Source: Flavonifractor sp. An92
Lineage (GTDB): Bacteria; Bacillota; Clostridia; Oscillospirales; Oscillospiraceae
DNA: 64,000 bases
Assembly: GCF_002159175.1 (NCBI RefSeq)
Contig: NZ_NFGZ01000006.1
Coordinates: forward strand, 62,001-126,000
Direction of reading: 5' to 3'
In this document: positions 35,098-45,118 of the stretch, piece after piece
Numbering within the stretch: the first letter of the stretch is position 1
Layout: every line of letters starts with the position of its first letter
Notes under the pieces: generated by a model
Databases searched by the model: none
The model's input: only the letters and a program-made list of their open reading frames with translations
Told to the model about the DNA's origin: nothing
Translations under genes and position numbers: made by a program

Positions 35098-35310
35098 ATT
35101 TTAAATATTTTTTCATCTAAAACATGCAATGAAAATAAATTTCATCGGTGCTACAATAGAATCAACGCAGTTCGCCGGCGGACAGAATCCGTCGGAAAAG
35201 CCCGTCAACCGGAGTACGTCCATCCGGAATCTGGTCAAAAAGGAGGGTATACACTGTCAAAAGATACTCTGTTGGACGACAGATGTTCACATCAGAGAAA
35301 GGAAGATTCT

Positions 35311-37881
35311 ATGAAACACACAGTTCGGAAGCTGGCAGCGGTCCTGACGACCCTGTGCATGCTCTTTGCCCTCTGCCCGGCAGCCCTGGCTGCTGTGCCC
35401 ACCGCCACCGCCTACATCCGGGATACCGATGGGGTGGACTCTGGTGCCGTGTACGCCATCTATACCAACGAGGATGACGGCGGCAACCAGAACCGCATCC
35501 TCTACCACACCGGCAGCGGCAAGACCGACAAGGTCACCGCCTCCGTTTCCGGCGATGAGCTGGCCCTGAACGGCGGCTTTGCCGCCTCCCGCCAGCTGTG
35601 GACCATCACCGCCGTGGAGGGCGGCTACACCGTCCGGAGCGTGGACAGCGGCCGCTATCTGGACCTGTCCCAGTCCAGCATCTCCAACCTGAACACCTCC
35701 GCCGAGGCCGTGGTCCTGACCATCGACTTTGACGAGGAGGCTGGGCTGTATACCATCGCCTCCGGCGACAGCTACCTCTCCTTCAACTCCACCGAAAACA
35801 CCGCCTTCCTGACCGGCAGCACCGGCTACGCCCTGCGTCTGTTCAAGCAGACCGAGGTGCCCGCCGAGACGGCGGACCGGGAGGACCTGATCCCCCAGCC
35901 CGGCACGACCCAGGACGAGCCCTTTGCCCCCGGCACCGGCGGCAGCAACAACTTCCGCATCCCCTCCATCATCACCCTGGACAGCGGCCGCATTCTGGCC
36001 GCCATTGACGCCCGCTGGAACCACCTGGGCGACGCCTGCGCCCTGGACACCATCGTCAGCTACTCTGACGACGGCGGCAAGACCTGGAACTACTCCTTTG
36101 CCAACTATTTTGAGGACAGCGTGGACTCCAAGCAGAGCTACGCCACTGCCTTCATCGACCCGGTGATGGTCCAGGGCAACGACGGCACCATCTACCTGAT
36201 GGTGGACCTCTTCCCCGGCGGTGTGGCCCTCAACACCGCCCCCATGGCTCCGACCAAGTCCAGCGGCTATGTGGAGATCGACGGCGTGCAGCGCCTGGTG
36301 CTGTACACCTCCGGCACCGCCTCCCAGCAGAACGACAGCAACTACGTCTCCTATGTGGGCGACTTTGAGGACGGCTACGCCAAGATCTATGACGTGGACG
36401 GCTCCGTCACCGATTACTATGTGGACGAGTATTACTACCTCTACCAGGGCGACGGCAGCGACCCCGACGCCCAGAAGATCTACTGCCAGCAGCTGGGCAG
36501 CAGCAAGTACATCCAGCAGAACCTGTTCTTCTACAACGCTGACCTGCATGTGCGCTGCGCCACCTACCTGTGGCTGCTGACCTCCACCGACGAGGGCGAG
36601 ACCTGGTCCGCCCCCACCATCCTCAACCCCCAGATCCGCACCGGTGAAGACCAGTTCTACGGCGTGGGCCCCGGCGCCGGCCTCTGCCTGGAGGACGGCA
36701 CCATCATGCTGCCCGCCTACACCTTCACCTCCGGCATCGCCAACAGCAACCAGATCGCCAGCTTCATCTACTCCACCGACGGTGGTAAGACCTGGACCCG
36801 CTCCGACGACGCCACCGGTTCTGACCACTGGTCCAGCGAGAGCTGCCTGGTCCAGATCGACGAGACCACCGTGCGCCACTTCTACCGCGACGGCTACTCC
36901 ACCCTGTACTACACCGACCACACCTGGGACGGCGAGAAGTGGGTGGCCGGCGACCCGGTGGACACCGGTGTCCACAAGACCTACAACAACCAGCTCTCCG
37001 CCATCAAGTACTCCCAGCAGCTGGATGGAAAGGACGTCATCCTGCTGTCCACCGCTGCGGGTAATGCCAACAGCCGCACCAACGGCAAGATCTACACCTT
37101 CGTGGTCAACGAGGACAAGACCCTGACTCTGGTCAACACCTACGAGGTCACCGCCAGCGGCGTGTCCTACGGCTACTCCAGCCTGACCGAGATGGCCGAC
37201 GGCTCCATCGCCCTGCTGTACGAGGGTGCCAGCAGCCGGAGCGTCTTTGAGGTCATCCCCGCCTCTGATCTGGGATTCCAGGCGGACTCCATCGCCTCCC
37301 TCACCGGTCCCGCCACGGTCGGCCAGAACGTCCGCGTGCCCTACACCGTCTCCATCGGCGGCGATATGTCCAAAATTGACAATGTGAAGCTCTCCATCAC
37401 GGTCAGCGGCCTGTGCACCGGCTGGGACCTTCAGGCTCTGAACGGCTTTACCAAGCTCGAAGAAAAGGAGACCCACAACGAGGACGGCTCCGTCACCCAT
37501 GAAATTATTCTCGCCTACGGCCTGTCTGATGTGCAGACCCTGTCCGACACCATCGACGCCCTGCAGGTGTTCGTCCGCTCCTCCGCCGACCAGAAAGGCG
37601 ACATCACCGTGAAGCTCAGCGACGTCACCTTCGGCAACACCACCGAAATCATCCCCGTGGAAATCGAAAATGCCACCGTTACCACCCAGGTGGTGGACAT
37701 CTTTGACCTGAACAACGACGGCAAGGTGGATCAGATCGACCTGGCCATCGCCCAGAGCTTCTATCAGGCCAAGGAGGGCGACGGCAACTGGACCGAGGCC
37801 CAGAAGGCCGACCTGAACAGCGACGGTATCGTGGATCTGGAGGACCTGGTCCTGCTGGCCACCGTCATTCTGAACGCCTGA
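35311..37881 (+). CDS. secreted exo-alpha-sialidase with C-terminal dockerin
   Basis: 856 residues. A signal peptide (MKHTVRKLAAVLTTLCMLFA, cleavage near ALA-A) precedes a beta-rich N-terminal domain of lectin-like character (about 35-185). A GH33 sialidase follows, starting with the FRIP motif (NNFRIPSIITL, near 215) with Asp-boxes YSDDGGKTW, TSTDEGETW and YSTDGGKTW. Next is an all-beta cohesin-like module (about 660-790). Last is a type I dockerin with two calcium loops, DLNNDGKVDQIDL and DLNSDGIVDLEDL. It would release terminal sialic acid from mucin or host glycans. The dockerin implies docking to a cohesin; the next gene encodes a candidate. The start has AGGAAG upstream. Confidence 0.92.
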   Translation: MKHTVRKLAAVLTTLCMLFALCPAALAAVPTATAYIRDTDGVDSGAVYAIYTNEDDGGNQNRILYHTGSGKTDKVTASVSGDELALNGGFAASRQLWTITAVEGGYTVRSVDSGRYLDLSQSSISNLNTSAEAVVLTIDFDEEAGLYTIASGDSYLSFNSTENTAFLTGSTGYALRLFKQTEVPAETADREDLIPQPGTTQDEPFAPGTGGSNNFRIPSIITLDSGRILAAIDARWNHLGDACALDTIVSYSDDGGKTWNYSFANYFEDSVDSKQSYATAFIDPVMVQGNDGTIYLMVDLFPGGVALNTAPMAPTKSSGYVEIDGVQRLVLYTSGTASQQNDSNYVSYVGDFEDGYAKIYDVDGSVTDYYVDEYYYLYQGDGSDPDAQKIYCQQLGSSKYIQQNLFFYNADLHVRCATYLWLLTSTDEGETWSAPTILNPQIRTGEDQFYGVGPGAGLCLEDGTIMLPAYTFTSGIANSNQIASFIYSTDGGKTWTRSDDATGSDHWSSESCLVQIDETTVRHFYRDGYSTLYYTDHTWDGEKWVAGDPVDTGVHKTYNNQLSAIKYSQQLDGKDVILLSTAAGNANSRTNGKIYTFVVNEDKTLTLVNTYEVTASGVSYGYSSLTEMADGSIALLYEGASSRSVFEVIPASDLGFQADSIASLTGPATVGQNVRVPYTVSIGGDMSKIDNVKLSITVSGLCTGWDLQALNGFTKLEEKETHNEDGSVTHEIILAYGLSDVQTLSDTIDALQVFVRSSADQKGDITVKLSDVTFGNTTEIIPVEIENATVTTQVVDIFDLNNDGKVDQIDLAIAQSFYQAKEGDGNWTEAQKADLNSDGIVDLEDLVLLATVILNA

Positions 37882-37960
37882 TCCCCGACAGCCTAAGTGA
37901 ATTGGCGGGGATACCGTTGGAAATCCACGGTATCCCCGCCCCGAAATGGAGGACCCAACT

Positions 37961-39082
37961 TTGAAGCGAATCATCAAACAGGCCGGTTTGGCCCTTCTGT
38001 GTGCGCTCATGCTGATGGGTGCGGCCCAGGCGGCCACCATCACCCCCTCGGTGACCAAGGTCACTCTGTCGGAGAACCAGACTACCTTTACGGTGGATGT
38101 CTCTCTCTCGCAGAAGGAGGCCTTTGCCGGGGCGGAGTTCGGCGTGGATCTGCCGGAGGGCGTGACGGTCACCGGCGTCACCTTCCTGGACGAGGCCATC
38201 CAGAACGCCTCCAAGAGCCCCCAGCTGACCAAAGACGACCGGTACTTCTTCGGCTTCTATGACACGAAAAACCAGTTCTCCGGCTCCTATCAGGTGGCCC
38301 GTCTGACCTTCAGCTATTCCGGCAGCGCGGATGTGTCCATCACGCTGGGCCACTCCAAGATCGTCACCATTCTGGATGATGTCTCCACCTCCGGCGACAC
38401 CAGCTCCGCCCCCTTCACCATCCAGGTGACCCGGGAGAGCTCCGGTGGTTCCGGCGGCGGCGGAAGCTCCGGTGGTGGTTCCTCCTCCGGCGGCGGCACC
38501 GACATTGAAGAGCCCGACACCCCGCTGGGCGACCTGCCCTACACCGATGTGGACCCCGACGCCTGGTACGCCGACGCGGTGGCCTACGCCGTGGAGAAGG
38601 GCCTGATGACCGGCACCTCTTCCACCACCTTTGCCCCCACCGCCACCCTGACCCGGTCCATGATGGCCCAGATCCTCTACAACCTGGAGGGCAAGCCCAG
38701 CCTGGACAACGAGGTCCTGGGCTACCCCTACGCCGACGTGGACGCGGACGCCTGGTATGCCGACGCGGTGTACTGGGCCCGCCTGGAGGGTCTGGTCAGC
38801 GGCTACTCCAATGAGAAGTTCGGCCCCAACGACCCCATCACCCGGGAACAGCTGGCCTCCATCCTGTACCGCTACGCGGCCTACAAGGGGGACGACGTCA
38901 GCGCCAAGGCTGACCTGAGCGCCTTTACGGACGCCTCCAGCGCCTCCGCCTGGGCGGTGGACAGCCTGAAGTGGGCTGTGTCCGAGGGCATCCTCTCCGG
39001 CAAGGGCAGCGGCCTGCTGGACCCCACCGGCACCGCCTCCCGCGCGGAAGTGGCCCAGATGTTCATGAACTACCTGAAGTAA
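37961..39082 (+). CDS. cohesin-like SLH surface-anchor protein
   Basis: 373 residues. A signal peptide (KRIIKQAGLALLCALMLMG, cleavage after AQA) leads to one cohesin-like beta domain (ITPSVTKVTLSENQTTFTVDVSL to SITLGHSKIVT, about 25-150). A Gly/Ser linker is followed by three SLH domains (YTDVDPDAWYADAVAYAVE, YADVDADAWYADAVYWARL, and a last one ending SRAEVAQMFMNYLK). SLH domains bind secondary wall polymers. I set the start at TTG 37961 because GGAGG is 8 bp upstream; an ATG at 37946 contains that site. It would act as a minimal one-cohesin scaffold for the dockerin sialidase 79 bp upstream. Confidence 0.8.
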   Translation: MKRIIKQAGLALLCALMLMGAAQAATITPSVTKVTLSENQTTFTVDVSLSQKEAFAGAEFGVDLPEGVTVTGVTFLDEAIQNASKSPQLTKDDRYFFGFYDTKNQFSGSYQVARLTFSYSGSADVSITLGHSKIVTILDDVSTSGDTSSAPFTIQVTRESSGGSGGGGSSGGGSSSGGGTDIEEPDTPLGDLPYTDVDPDAWYADAVAYAVEKGLMTGTSSTTFAPTATLTRSMMAQILYNLEGKPSLDNEVLGYPYADVDADAWYADAVYWARLEGLVSGYSNEKFGPNDPITREQLASILYRYAAYKGDDVSAKADLSAFTDASSASAWAVDSLKWAVSEGILSGKGSGLLDPTGTASRAEVAQMFMNYLK

Positions 39083-39087
39083 CCCCA

Positions 39088-39124
39088 AAAACCGGCCCCC
39101 GCTCGATGAGCGGGGGCCGGTTTT
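39088..39124. terminator. bidirectional terminator between the SLH-cohesin gene and the histidine kinase
   Basis: A 17-bp stem (AAACCGGCCCCCGCTC core) with a GAT loop and T runs on both strands. Confidence 0.92.
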
Positions 39125-39143
39125 TCTTATGGGTGGACACGGT

Positions 39144-41150
39144 TCAGATGGTGAAGGCAAAGTAAACGCCGTTGTGGCTGTTGTGTGCCTCACACTTGCC
39201 GCCGTGAAGCTCGATGATGCTCTTGGCGATGGCCAGTCCCAGGCCGGTGCCGCCGCCGGAGCGGGCCTCGTCCGCCCGGTAGAAGGTATCCCACACCTTG
39301 GCCAGCGCCTCGTCGGAGAGGGGTGGGCACTCATTTTCCACCGCGAAGGTGGTCTTGTTCCACCGCCGATAAATGGAAACGGTGATCTTGCCCCCTACGG
39401 GGGTGTATTTAACGGCGTTGGTGGCGAAGTTCTCCACCACCTGGGCAATGCGCCCCTCGTCGGCGGTGACGGTGGTATCCTCCGGGAAGCGGAAGGTCAG
39501 CTGCAATTCTTTCGCCTCGGCCGCCCGCTCCAGCTTTTCAAAGATGGACCGGGTCAGCTCCGCCAGGGAGAAGGTGTCCCGGGCCAGCTTCACCTTGCCC
39601 GCCTCCAGGCGGGAGAGGTCCAGCATCTCCAGCACCATGGCGTCCATCCGCTCGGTCTCGGAGAGGATCACGTCCAGGTATTTGTCCCGTTTATCCTCCG
39701 CAATGTGCTCCTTGAGCCCCTCGGCGTAGCTGTGCACCACCGCCAGGGGCGTTTTCAGCTCGTGGGCAATGTGGGATGTCATCTGCCGTCGGTTCTCCTC
39801 GGCGGTCTTGGCGAAGTCCAGGGCGGTGTTCAGCCGGGTGATCTCGTTCTGATCGCTCCGGCCCCGGTCGGCGGCCAGGTAGAAGCTCTGTTTCAGCGCC
39901 TCCCCCTCCCGCCAGGACCAGTCCTCCCCCGGTGCCAGGTCCAGAAGACTCTTCCGCTCCCGGAGGGCCTCCTCCACCAGCCGGACCGGCCGGATGAGCT
40001 GACGCCGGAGGATGCGCAGCACCAACAGGGTCAGCACCGCCCCCAGCAGGAAGGTGACCACATAGAACCACCGCAGCTCCCCCAGGGCGGTGCGCCAGGG
40101 GGAGGCATACACCACGCTGACCAGGTAAAAGTGCAGGGTCTCGCCCCCGTCCTCGTAGTTGAACGGGCCGTAATAATAGGGGGTGCAGTAGATGGTTCCA
40201 TCGTACTCGTAGCAGTAGCTCATGCTGGCCAGAATCTGCTTCCAACCCTCAAATTTGCTCAGGTTCTGCCGTCCGTTTTTCAGCTCCGGGCCCAGGGCGG
40301 ACACCAGCGCGGCGACATTCTCATACCGCTCGCCCCGGTACGAGAGGGCCGGGGAGGGTTCGTTGTAACAGACGTCGAACCAGTCGGAATAAAAAGTGAC
40401 CGTCTCGGTCCCCGGGGGCAGGGCGTCGGGGTTTTCATAGAAGGTGATCCAGGGCAGATCGTATTTCTCCACGATGCCGGAGACGGTATAGCTGCCACCC
40501 CCCTGCTCCGTGAGGGCGGTCCAGAACGCACCCCGATCAATGCACTCCATGGTCACCGGGGTGAAGGTCTCCCCGTCAAAGGAGCCGGTCAGGCGCAGGG
40601 CCTCCGCGTTGAAGTGAAAGCTGCTGTTCAACGCCTCCCTTCCCGCCTCATTGAGGTACTGTCGGTCGAAGAGGGCCCGGGCGCTGCTGTGGGAGCGCTC
40701 CTCCCCCGTCTGCCACTGTTCCTCGGTGAGGTACTCGAAATAGATATAGTCCTCCCAGCTCCCCGCCAGCAAATTGCCCTGGGCGTCAAAGGCGGCGGTG
40801 GCCTGCCAGACATACTCCTTCCCATCCCGCCGTGGCAGGAAACCGCCCTCTCCCTCGGTCAGAGGCGACCCGTGGCGGTACAAATCGTAGTCCACCGCCG
40901 TCCAGATCAGATTTTTACTGTAATTGGCATATTCGGCGTCCAGCTCTGCGATGTTGTCCATCCGGATGGCAATATTCCCCTGCATCAGCTCGTCGGCCCG
41001 CTCCCCATAGTCCTGCAAACAGCGCTCCGCGGCGTACTCGGCGGTCACCGAGGTGGTGCAGTACATTCCGGCGAGCCAGATCAGGAGTGCCAGACCTCCC
41101 ACCAGGACGGTGGTGGCCGCCATGGCGCCCGGTGTGCGCAGCTTTTTCAC
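39144..41150 (-). CDS. sensor histidine kinase
   Basis: 668 residues. There are two membrane segments (about 10-30 and about 360-380) with a large extracellular sensor region between them. A HAMP-like linker precedes the HisKA box SHIAHELKTPLAVVHSYAEG (phospho-His near 460). The HATPase domain shows the N box ENFATNAVKY and G box GGTGLGLAIAKS. The GTG start at 41150 follows GGAGGGG and lies 2 bp after the response-regulator stop. The reading frame stays open much further upstream, but that part lies under the regulator gene. The signal is unknown; it lies between the two surface-glycan genes. Confidence 0.93.
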   Translation of the reverse strand: MKKLRTPGAMAATTVLVGGLALLIWLAGMYCTTSVTAEYAAERCLQDYGERADELMQGNIAIRMDNIAELDAEYANYSKNLIWTAVDYDLYRHGSPLTEGEGGFLPRRDGKEYVWQATAAFDAQGNLLAGSWEDYIYFEYLTEEQWQTGEERSHSSARALFDRQYLNEAGREALNSSFHFNAEALRLTGSFDGETFTPVTMECIDRGAFWTALTEQGGGSYTVSGIVEKYDLPWITFYENPDALPPGTETVTFYSDWFDVCYNEPSPALSYRGERYENVAALVSALGPELKNGRQNLSKFEGWKQILASMSYCYEYDGTIYCTPYYYGPFNYEDGGETLHFYLVSVVYASPWRTALGELRWFYVVTFLLGAVLTLLVLRILRRQLIRPVRLVEEALRERKSLLDLAPGEDWSWREGEALKQSFYLAADRGRSDQNEITRLNTALDFAKTAEENRRQMTSHIAHELKTPLAVVHSYAEGLKEHIAEDKRDKYLDVILSETERMDAMVLEMLDLSRLEAGKVKLARDTFSLAELTRSIFEKLERAAEAKELQLTFRFPEDTTVTADEGRIAQVVENFATNAVKYTPVGGKITVSIYRRWNKTTFAVENECPPLSDEALAKVWDTFYRADEARSGGGTGLGLAIAKSIIELHGGKCEAHNSHNGVYFAFTI

Positions 41151-41152
41151 AG

Positions 41153-41824
41153 TCACCCCTCCAGTTTGTAACCCGCTTTGATGACAGTTTTGATACACCC
41201 CGCGGCATCCCCCAGCTTCTCCCGCAAACGCTTGATGTGGGTGTCCACCGCCCGGGACTCCCCCTCGTAGTCGTAGCCCCAGCACTTCACCAGCAGCTGT
41301 TCCCGGCTCAGGACCATGTTCTTGTTCACCATCAGGCAGTGCAGCAGGGCGTACTCCTTGGGGGTGAGGGAAATCTCCTGCCGCCCCACCGTCACCCGCC
41401 GGGCCGAGCGGTCCAGGGAGATGCCCCCCGCCTCCAGTCGGTCGCCGGTGCGCATGGCCCCCCGGCTGCGGCGGATGAGGGCCATGGTCTTGGCGTAGAG
41501 CACCGACAGGGTGAAGGGCTTTGTGATGTAGTCGTCCGCCCCCAGCTCGTAGCCCAGGAGCTTGTCTTCCTCGTCGGAGAGGGCGGTGAGGAACAAGATG
41601 GGCACGTCGCTCTCCCGCCGCACCGCCCGGCACACCGAGAGGCCGTCCAGTCCGGGCATCATGATGTCCAGCAGCACCGCGTCGAAGGAGTTTTCCCCCA
41701 GAAGCTCCAGGGCTTTCAGGCCGTCCGCGGCCTCGGCGGGCTCCGCCCCCTTGCTCCGGAAGTAGTCGCACAGCACCTCCCGGAGCTTCCCCTCGTCCTC
41801 CACGATCAGGATGCGGTCCTTCAT
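41153..41824 (-). CDS. OmpR-family response regulator
   Basis: 223 residues. The receiver domain has acidic pocket ILIVEDE, phospho-Asp in LLDIMMPG (about 52), the Thr in FLTAL and Lys in YITKPF. The C-terminal winged helix includes LTPKEYALLHCLM and RAVDTHIKRLREKL. Partner of the kinase encoded immediately downstream. Targets unknown. Confidence 0.95.
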   Translation of the reverse strand: MKDRILIVEDEGKLREVLCDYFRSKGAEPAEAADGLKALELLGENSFDAVLLDIMMPGLDGLSVCRAVRRESDVPILFLTALSDEEDKLLGYELGADDYITKPFTLSVLYAKTMALIRRSRGAMRTGDRLEAGGISLDRSARRVTVGRQEISLTPKEYALLHCLMVNKNMVLSREQLLVKCWGYDYEGESRAVDTHIKRLREKLGDAAGCIKTVIKAGYKLEG

Positions 41825-41950
41825 ACCGCCTCCCCCCTTTCACCTGAAAGATAAGCTAAAGTTTTGTACTCTCTGTGTCAGTTCGGGACACATCGGTCTT
41901 TTTCTCAGTATACCAGACCCCGCCCGCCTTGGACAGGGCTCCCCGGCGGA

Positions 41951-41991
41951 AAAAACACCCCCCGCCTTCTGAGAAGGCGGGGGGTGTTTTT
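41951..41991 (-). terminator. terminator after the phosphodiester-glycosidase SLH gene
   Basis: A near-perfect 20-bp arm inverted repeat (AAAAACACCCCCCGCC...), with a T run on the minus strand, 7 bp past the stop. Confidence 0.9.
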
Positions 41992-41998
41992 CGATTCA

Positions 41999-44900
41999 TC
42001 AGAGCATCTTGTACAGGAGGACGGCCACTTCGCCCCGGGTGATGGAGGCGTTGGGGCTGATCTGTCCGTTGTAGCCGCTGACCACGCCCTGGGCAGAGAG
42101 GATCTGCATGTAGCTCAGCGCCCAGGAGGGGACGCTGGCGGCGTCGGTGGCGGTGAGCTCGGGCGAGGCATAGCCCTTGGCCTGGGTGCGGCCCAGGATG
42201 GTGATGGCCTCGGCCCGGGTGATGTTGGCGTTGGGGTTGGCGTAGAGGACGCCGCCCACATCGCTGCCGGAGAGGATGCCCAGGCCGTACATGGCCTTGA
42301 TCTCACTCAGCGCCCAGGAGGGGATCTGGTCGGCGTCGGCGAAGGGCAGCTCCACATTCTCCCAGGCGGTCAGGTCCAGCTCCAGCCAGCGGGCCACCAG
42401 GGCGAAGAACTCCGCCCGGGTGATGTTCCGGTCGGGGGAGTAGACCAGGGCTCCGCCGGGCTCGCCGGTGCCCTGGGTCACGCCGGAGCGGTAGAGGTAG
42501 GTGGCGTACAGCCCCGCCCAGTGGTTGGTCATGTCGGTGAACACGTTCTGATTGGCGGCGCTGGGGGCCACGTCGGCCGAGGCACGGGCCAGGTTGCCGC
42601 TGGCGTCAGAGACCTCCACGGTCACCCGGTGGGCGTAGCCGTCCGAGGCCGGGAGGGTGGCGCTGAGGACGCCGGTGGCCTCATTCCAGCTCTTCTCCAC
42701 CGCTTTGCCGTCATAGAGCACGGTCACGCCGTCGCCGCTGAGGTTGCGGTCCACGTCGTCGGTGACGGTGGCGGTCACCTGGTTCCCCGAGAGGGAGAGC
42801 TTGATGACCGGGGGCGTCACGTCGCTGATGTTCTCATTGGAGGTGGTGAAGTGGTCCAGCCAGAAGGAACCGCTGGCGGCGTTCTCCCCGCCGCCGTAGA
42901 CCACCGACAGAGTCAGGACAGTGGCGGCGTTGGCGGGCAGTGCGGCCACCACATGCTTCCAGCCGGTGAAGTTGAGGGCGGTGATGGCCATGTTGCTGGT
43001 CTCGCCATTCCGGTCGGCCACGGTGGCGGTGAGGGTGTTGCCGGAGTTATCGCCGTAGACCCACACGCCCAGGTAGCTCTCGTTCTCCGGCAGGGGCAGG
43101 TTCACGGCCAGGCTGGCGGTGCCGGAGTCAGTGGTGTCGTAGTCCAGCTTCAGGCTCTGGCGGCCGTTGTGGACATAGGTCAGGTTGGTCTCCGCCGAGG
43201 CGGTGGCGCTGTCGGTGTTGGTGAAGGCGGACAGGTCACCCTCACAGGTCTCCAGGGTCTTGACGTGACCGGCCACCGTCACCGGGATGGTCACGCTCTT
43301 GCTGCCGTAGCTGACGGTGATGTTGCCGCTGGCGCTGTCCATGCCGGCGGTAAAGACGCCGTTTTCATCGATGGTGCCCACCGCGCTGTCACAGGTCCAG
43401 GTGTAGCAGGTGTCCTGCGAGAGCAGGGAGAGCTTCCGCCAGGTGGCGCTGGCCTGCAGGTCCACCTGCTGGCCGGGGCTGAGGTTGAGGGTGCTGACCG
43501 CCTGGCCGCTGCTCTGGTTGGTCACGGCGATGGAGTCGGGGCTGTTCACCACCGTCACCGAGGCCACGCCGGTCCGGCCGGTGGCGCCGGTGGCCACGAT
43601 CTGGGCCGTGCCGCTCTCCCCGCTGGCGGTGAAGAGGCCGTCCACCGTGATGGCGCCGTCTCCGTTCTGGATGGAGTAGGTCACCGCGTCACCGGTGTTC
43701 TGCATGGTGTAATAGGAGGTGTCCACCGGCGTGGCGCTGAACTGCACGCTGGCGCCCGAGAGGAGCAGGCTGGAGCTGGGGGTCACATAGTAGTGGTCCA
43801 GCACGCCGGTGGGCTGGAGATCGGTGGTGAGGAAGATGGCGGTACTGTTGGAGCGCTGCTGGCCGTCGGAGGGCTTGTTTTCCACACCCAGGGCACTCTC
43901 ATCGGGATAGGTGGCTCCGATGGTGGTGGAGCCGCCGCCGTCCAGGGCGATGGCCTCCACACAGCCCAGCTCGATGAGCCGCATGGCGGTCTGCTCCAGC
44001 GTGCAGCCCACGCTGTACCCCGACTGGCCGCCGTCCAGGGTGTAGAAGATGACGGTGCCGTCGGACTTGATGCCGATGGCGGTACGCGCCCGGGTGGACT
44101 TGGCGTTGCTGTCACCGCTGAAGCTGCTGTAATTGACGGTACCGTTGGTCACCAGGCTGCTGGGCGCGCCGATGGCCTCCACTGCCTGGGACCAGTCGTT
44201 GGCAGTGTCCCGGCTGGTGAAGTCGATCTCCACCGTCTCGCCCACCTTGAGGGCCTTGAGCGGATCAGTCCAGGCCGCGCCGCACTGGTTGTTGACGGTG
44301 AGGACGTACTTGCCCTCCGGGATGGAGATGGAGCCGGTGGACTCCAGCACCTGCTCCACCTGGAAGACCATGCGCCCGCCGATGATCGGCTCGTCGGTGA
44401 TGGTGAGGTTCACCCCGTCAGCCCGGGTGACGGTCTCCCCCACCTGGTCGGTGACCAGGCTGAGGACCACGTCCACGCCGGCGCTGGTGTTCTGGGTGGT
44501 GGAGCTGAAGGAGCTGTTCAGCAGGGTGTAGCCGCCGGTGCTGGTGCGCACCTTGTTGAGGCCGCCGGTGATGTTGTGGCCGGTACCGCCCCAGTAGGCC
44601 TGGATGGCAATCTTGGGCTGGCCGATGAAGGCGGTGCCGTCGCTGCGGAAGCCGATGCCCCCGTACCAGGAGCCGCTGGCGGTGCTGTCCACCGAGGGGG
44701 CGGACTCGATCACGCCGTCGGTGATGACCACACCCACCGGGGAGCCGGTGGACAGGGCGTAATAGTCGCCGTTGATGCCGCCCACCACACGCTTGCCCTG
44801 GTTTTCCAGAGACTGGGCCATGGAGGTGAGGGTGGCGCGGGAGAGGATGGTGTCTCCATAGGCGACGGTGGGGAGCACGTCGCTGTTGGGGGTGTAGGTG

Positions 44901-45091
44901 AGATAGTGCTCGGTGCGCAGATCGGAATATGTATCACTCCAGAAGATCTGCTGCGTGATGTCGGTCCCCACCGACAGGTCCACATTTCCCTGGTGGAGGT
45001 CGTGTCCCAGTGCCACGGAGGCCGAGGCCATGGAGCTGGTCATGCCCAGGACCACGGCTGCCGCGACAAGCCGTTTACGAAGAGTTGTCAT
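41999..45091 (-). CDS. SLH-anchored phosphodiester glycosidase (NAGPA domain)
   Basis: 1030 residues. A signal peptide (TTLRKRLVAAAVVLGMTSS) precedes a NAGPA domain (about 70-300) with GGINGDYYALSTGSPVGVVI and the catalytic-loop motif AIALDGGGSTTI. Then come an Ig-like Big_2-type domain (YSIQNGDGAITVDGLFTASG), a galactose-binding-like beta domain (NGRQSLKLDYDTTDSG), another Ig-like domain (PPVIKLSLSGNQVTATVTDD) and three SLH domains ending ITRGEVAVLLYKML. NAGPA enzymes cleave sugar-1-phosphodiester links. As an SLH protein it would sit on the cell wall and act on wall polymers or host glycans. ATG at 45091 with GGGAGG upstream. Confidence 0.9.
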   Translation of the reverse strand: MTTLRKRLVAAAVVLGMTSSMASASVALGHDLHQGNVDLSVGTDITQQIFWSDTYSDLRTEHYLTYTPNSDVLPTVAYGDTILSRATLTSMAQSLENQGKRVVGGINGDYYALSTGSPVGVVITDGVIESAPSVDSTASGSWYGGIGFRSDGTAFIGQPKIAIQAYWGGTGHNITGGLNKVRTSTGGYTLLNSSFSSTTQNTSAGVDVVLSLVTDQVGETVTRADGVNLTITDEPIIGGRMVFQVEQVLESTGSISIPEGKYVLTVNNQCGAAWTDPLKALKVGETVEIDFTSRDTANDWSQAVEAIGAPSSLVTNGTVNYSSFSGDSNAKSTRARTAIGIKSDGTVIFYTLDGGQSGYSVGCTLEQTAMRLIELGCVEAIALDGGGSTTIGATYPDESALGVENKPSDGQQRSNSTAIFLTTDLQPTGVLDHYYVTPSSSLLLSGASVQFSATPVDTSYYTMQNTGDAVTYSIQNGDGAITVDGLFTASGESGTAQIVATGATGRTGVASVTVVNSPDSIAVTNQSSGQAVSTLNLSPGQQVDLQASATWRKLSLLSQDTCYTWTCDSAVGTIDENGVFTAGMDSASGNITVSYGSKSVTIPVTVAGHVKTLETCEGDLSAFTNTDSATASAETNLTYVHNGRQSLKLDYDTTDSGTASLAVNLPLPENESYLGVWVYGDNSGNTLTATVADRNGETSNMAITALNFTGWKHVVAALPANAATVLTLSVVYGGGENAASGSFWLDHFTTSNENISDVTPPVIKLSLSGNQVTATVTDDVDRNLSGDGVTVLYDGKAVEKSWNEATGVLSATLPASDGYAHRVTVEVSDASGNLARASADVAPSAANQNVFTDMTNHWAGLYATYLYRSGVTQGTGEPGGALVYSPDRNITRAEFFALVARWLELDLTAWENVELPFADADQIPSWALSEIKAMYGLGILSGSDVGGVLYANPNANITRAEAITILGRTQAKGYASPELTATDAASVPSWALSYMQILSAQGVVSGYNGQISPNASITRGEVAVLLYKML

Positions 45092-45118
45092 AGGTAAAAA
45101 TCCTCCCATAGGTGATAG

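Noticed and set aside
41151-41843. Histidine kinase reading as a 899-residue protein.
   Set aside because: The extra 230 codons are the out-of-frame shadow of the response regulator gene; the GTG at 41150 has a proper ribosome site.
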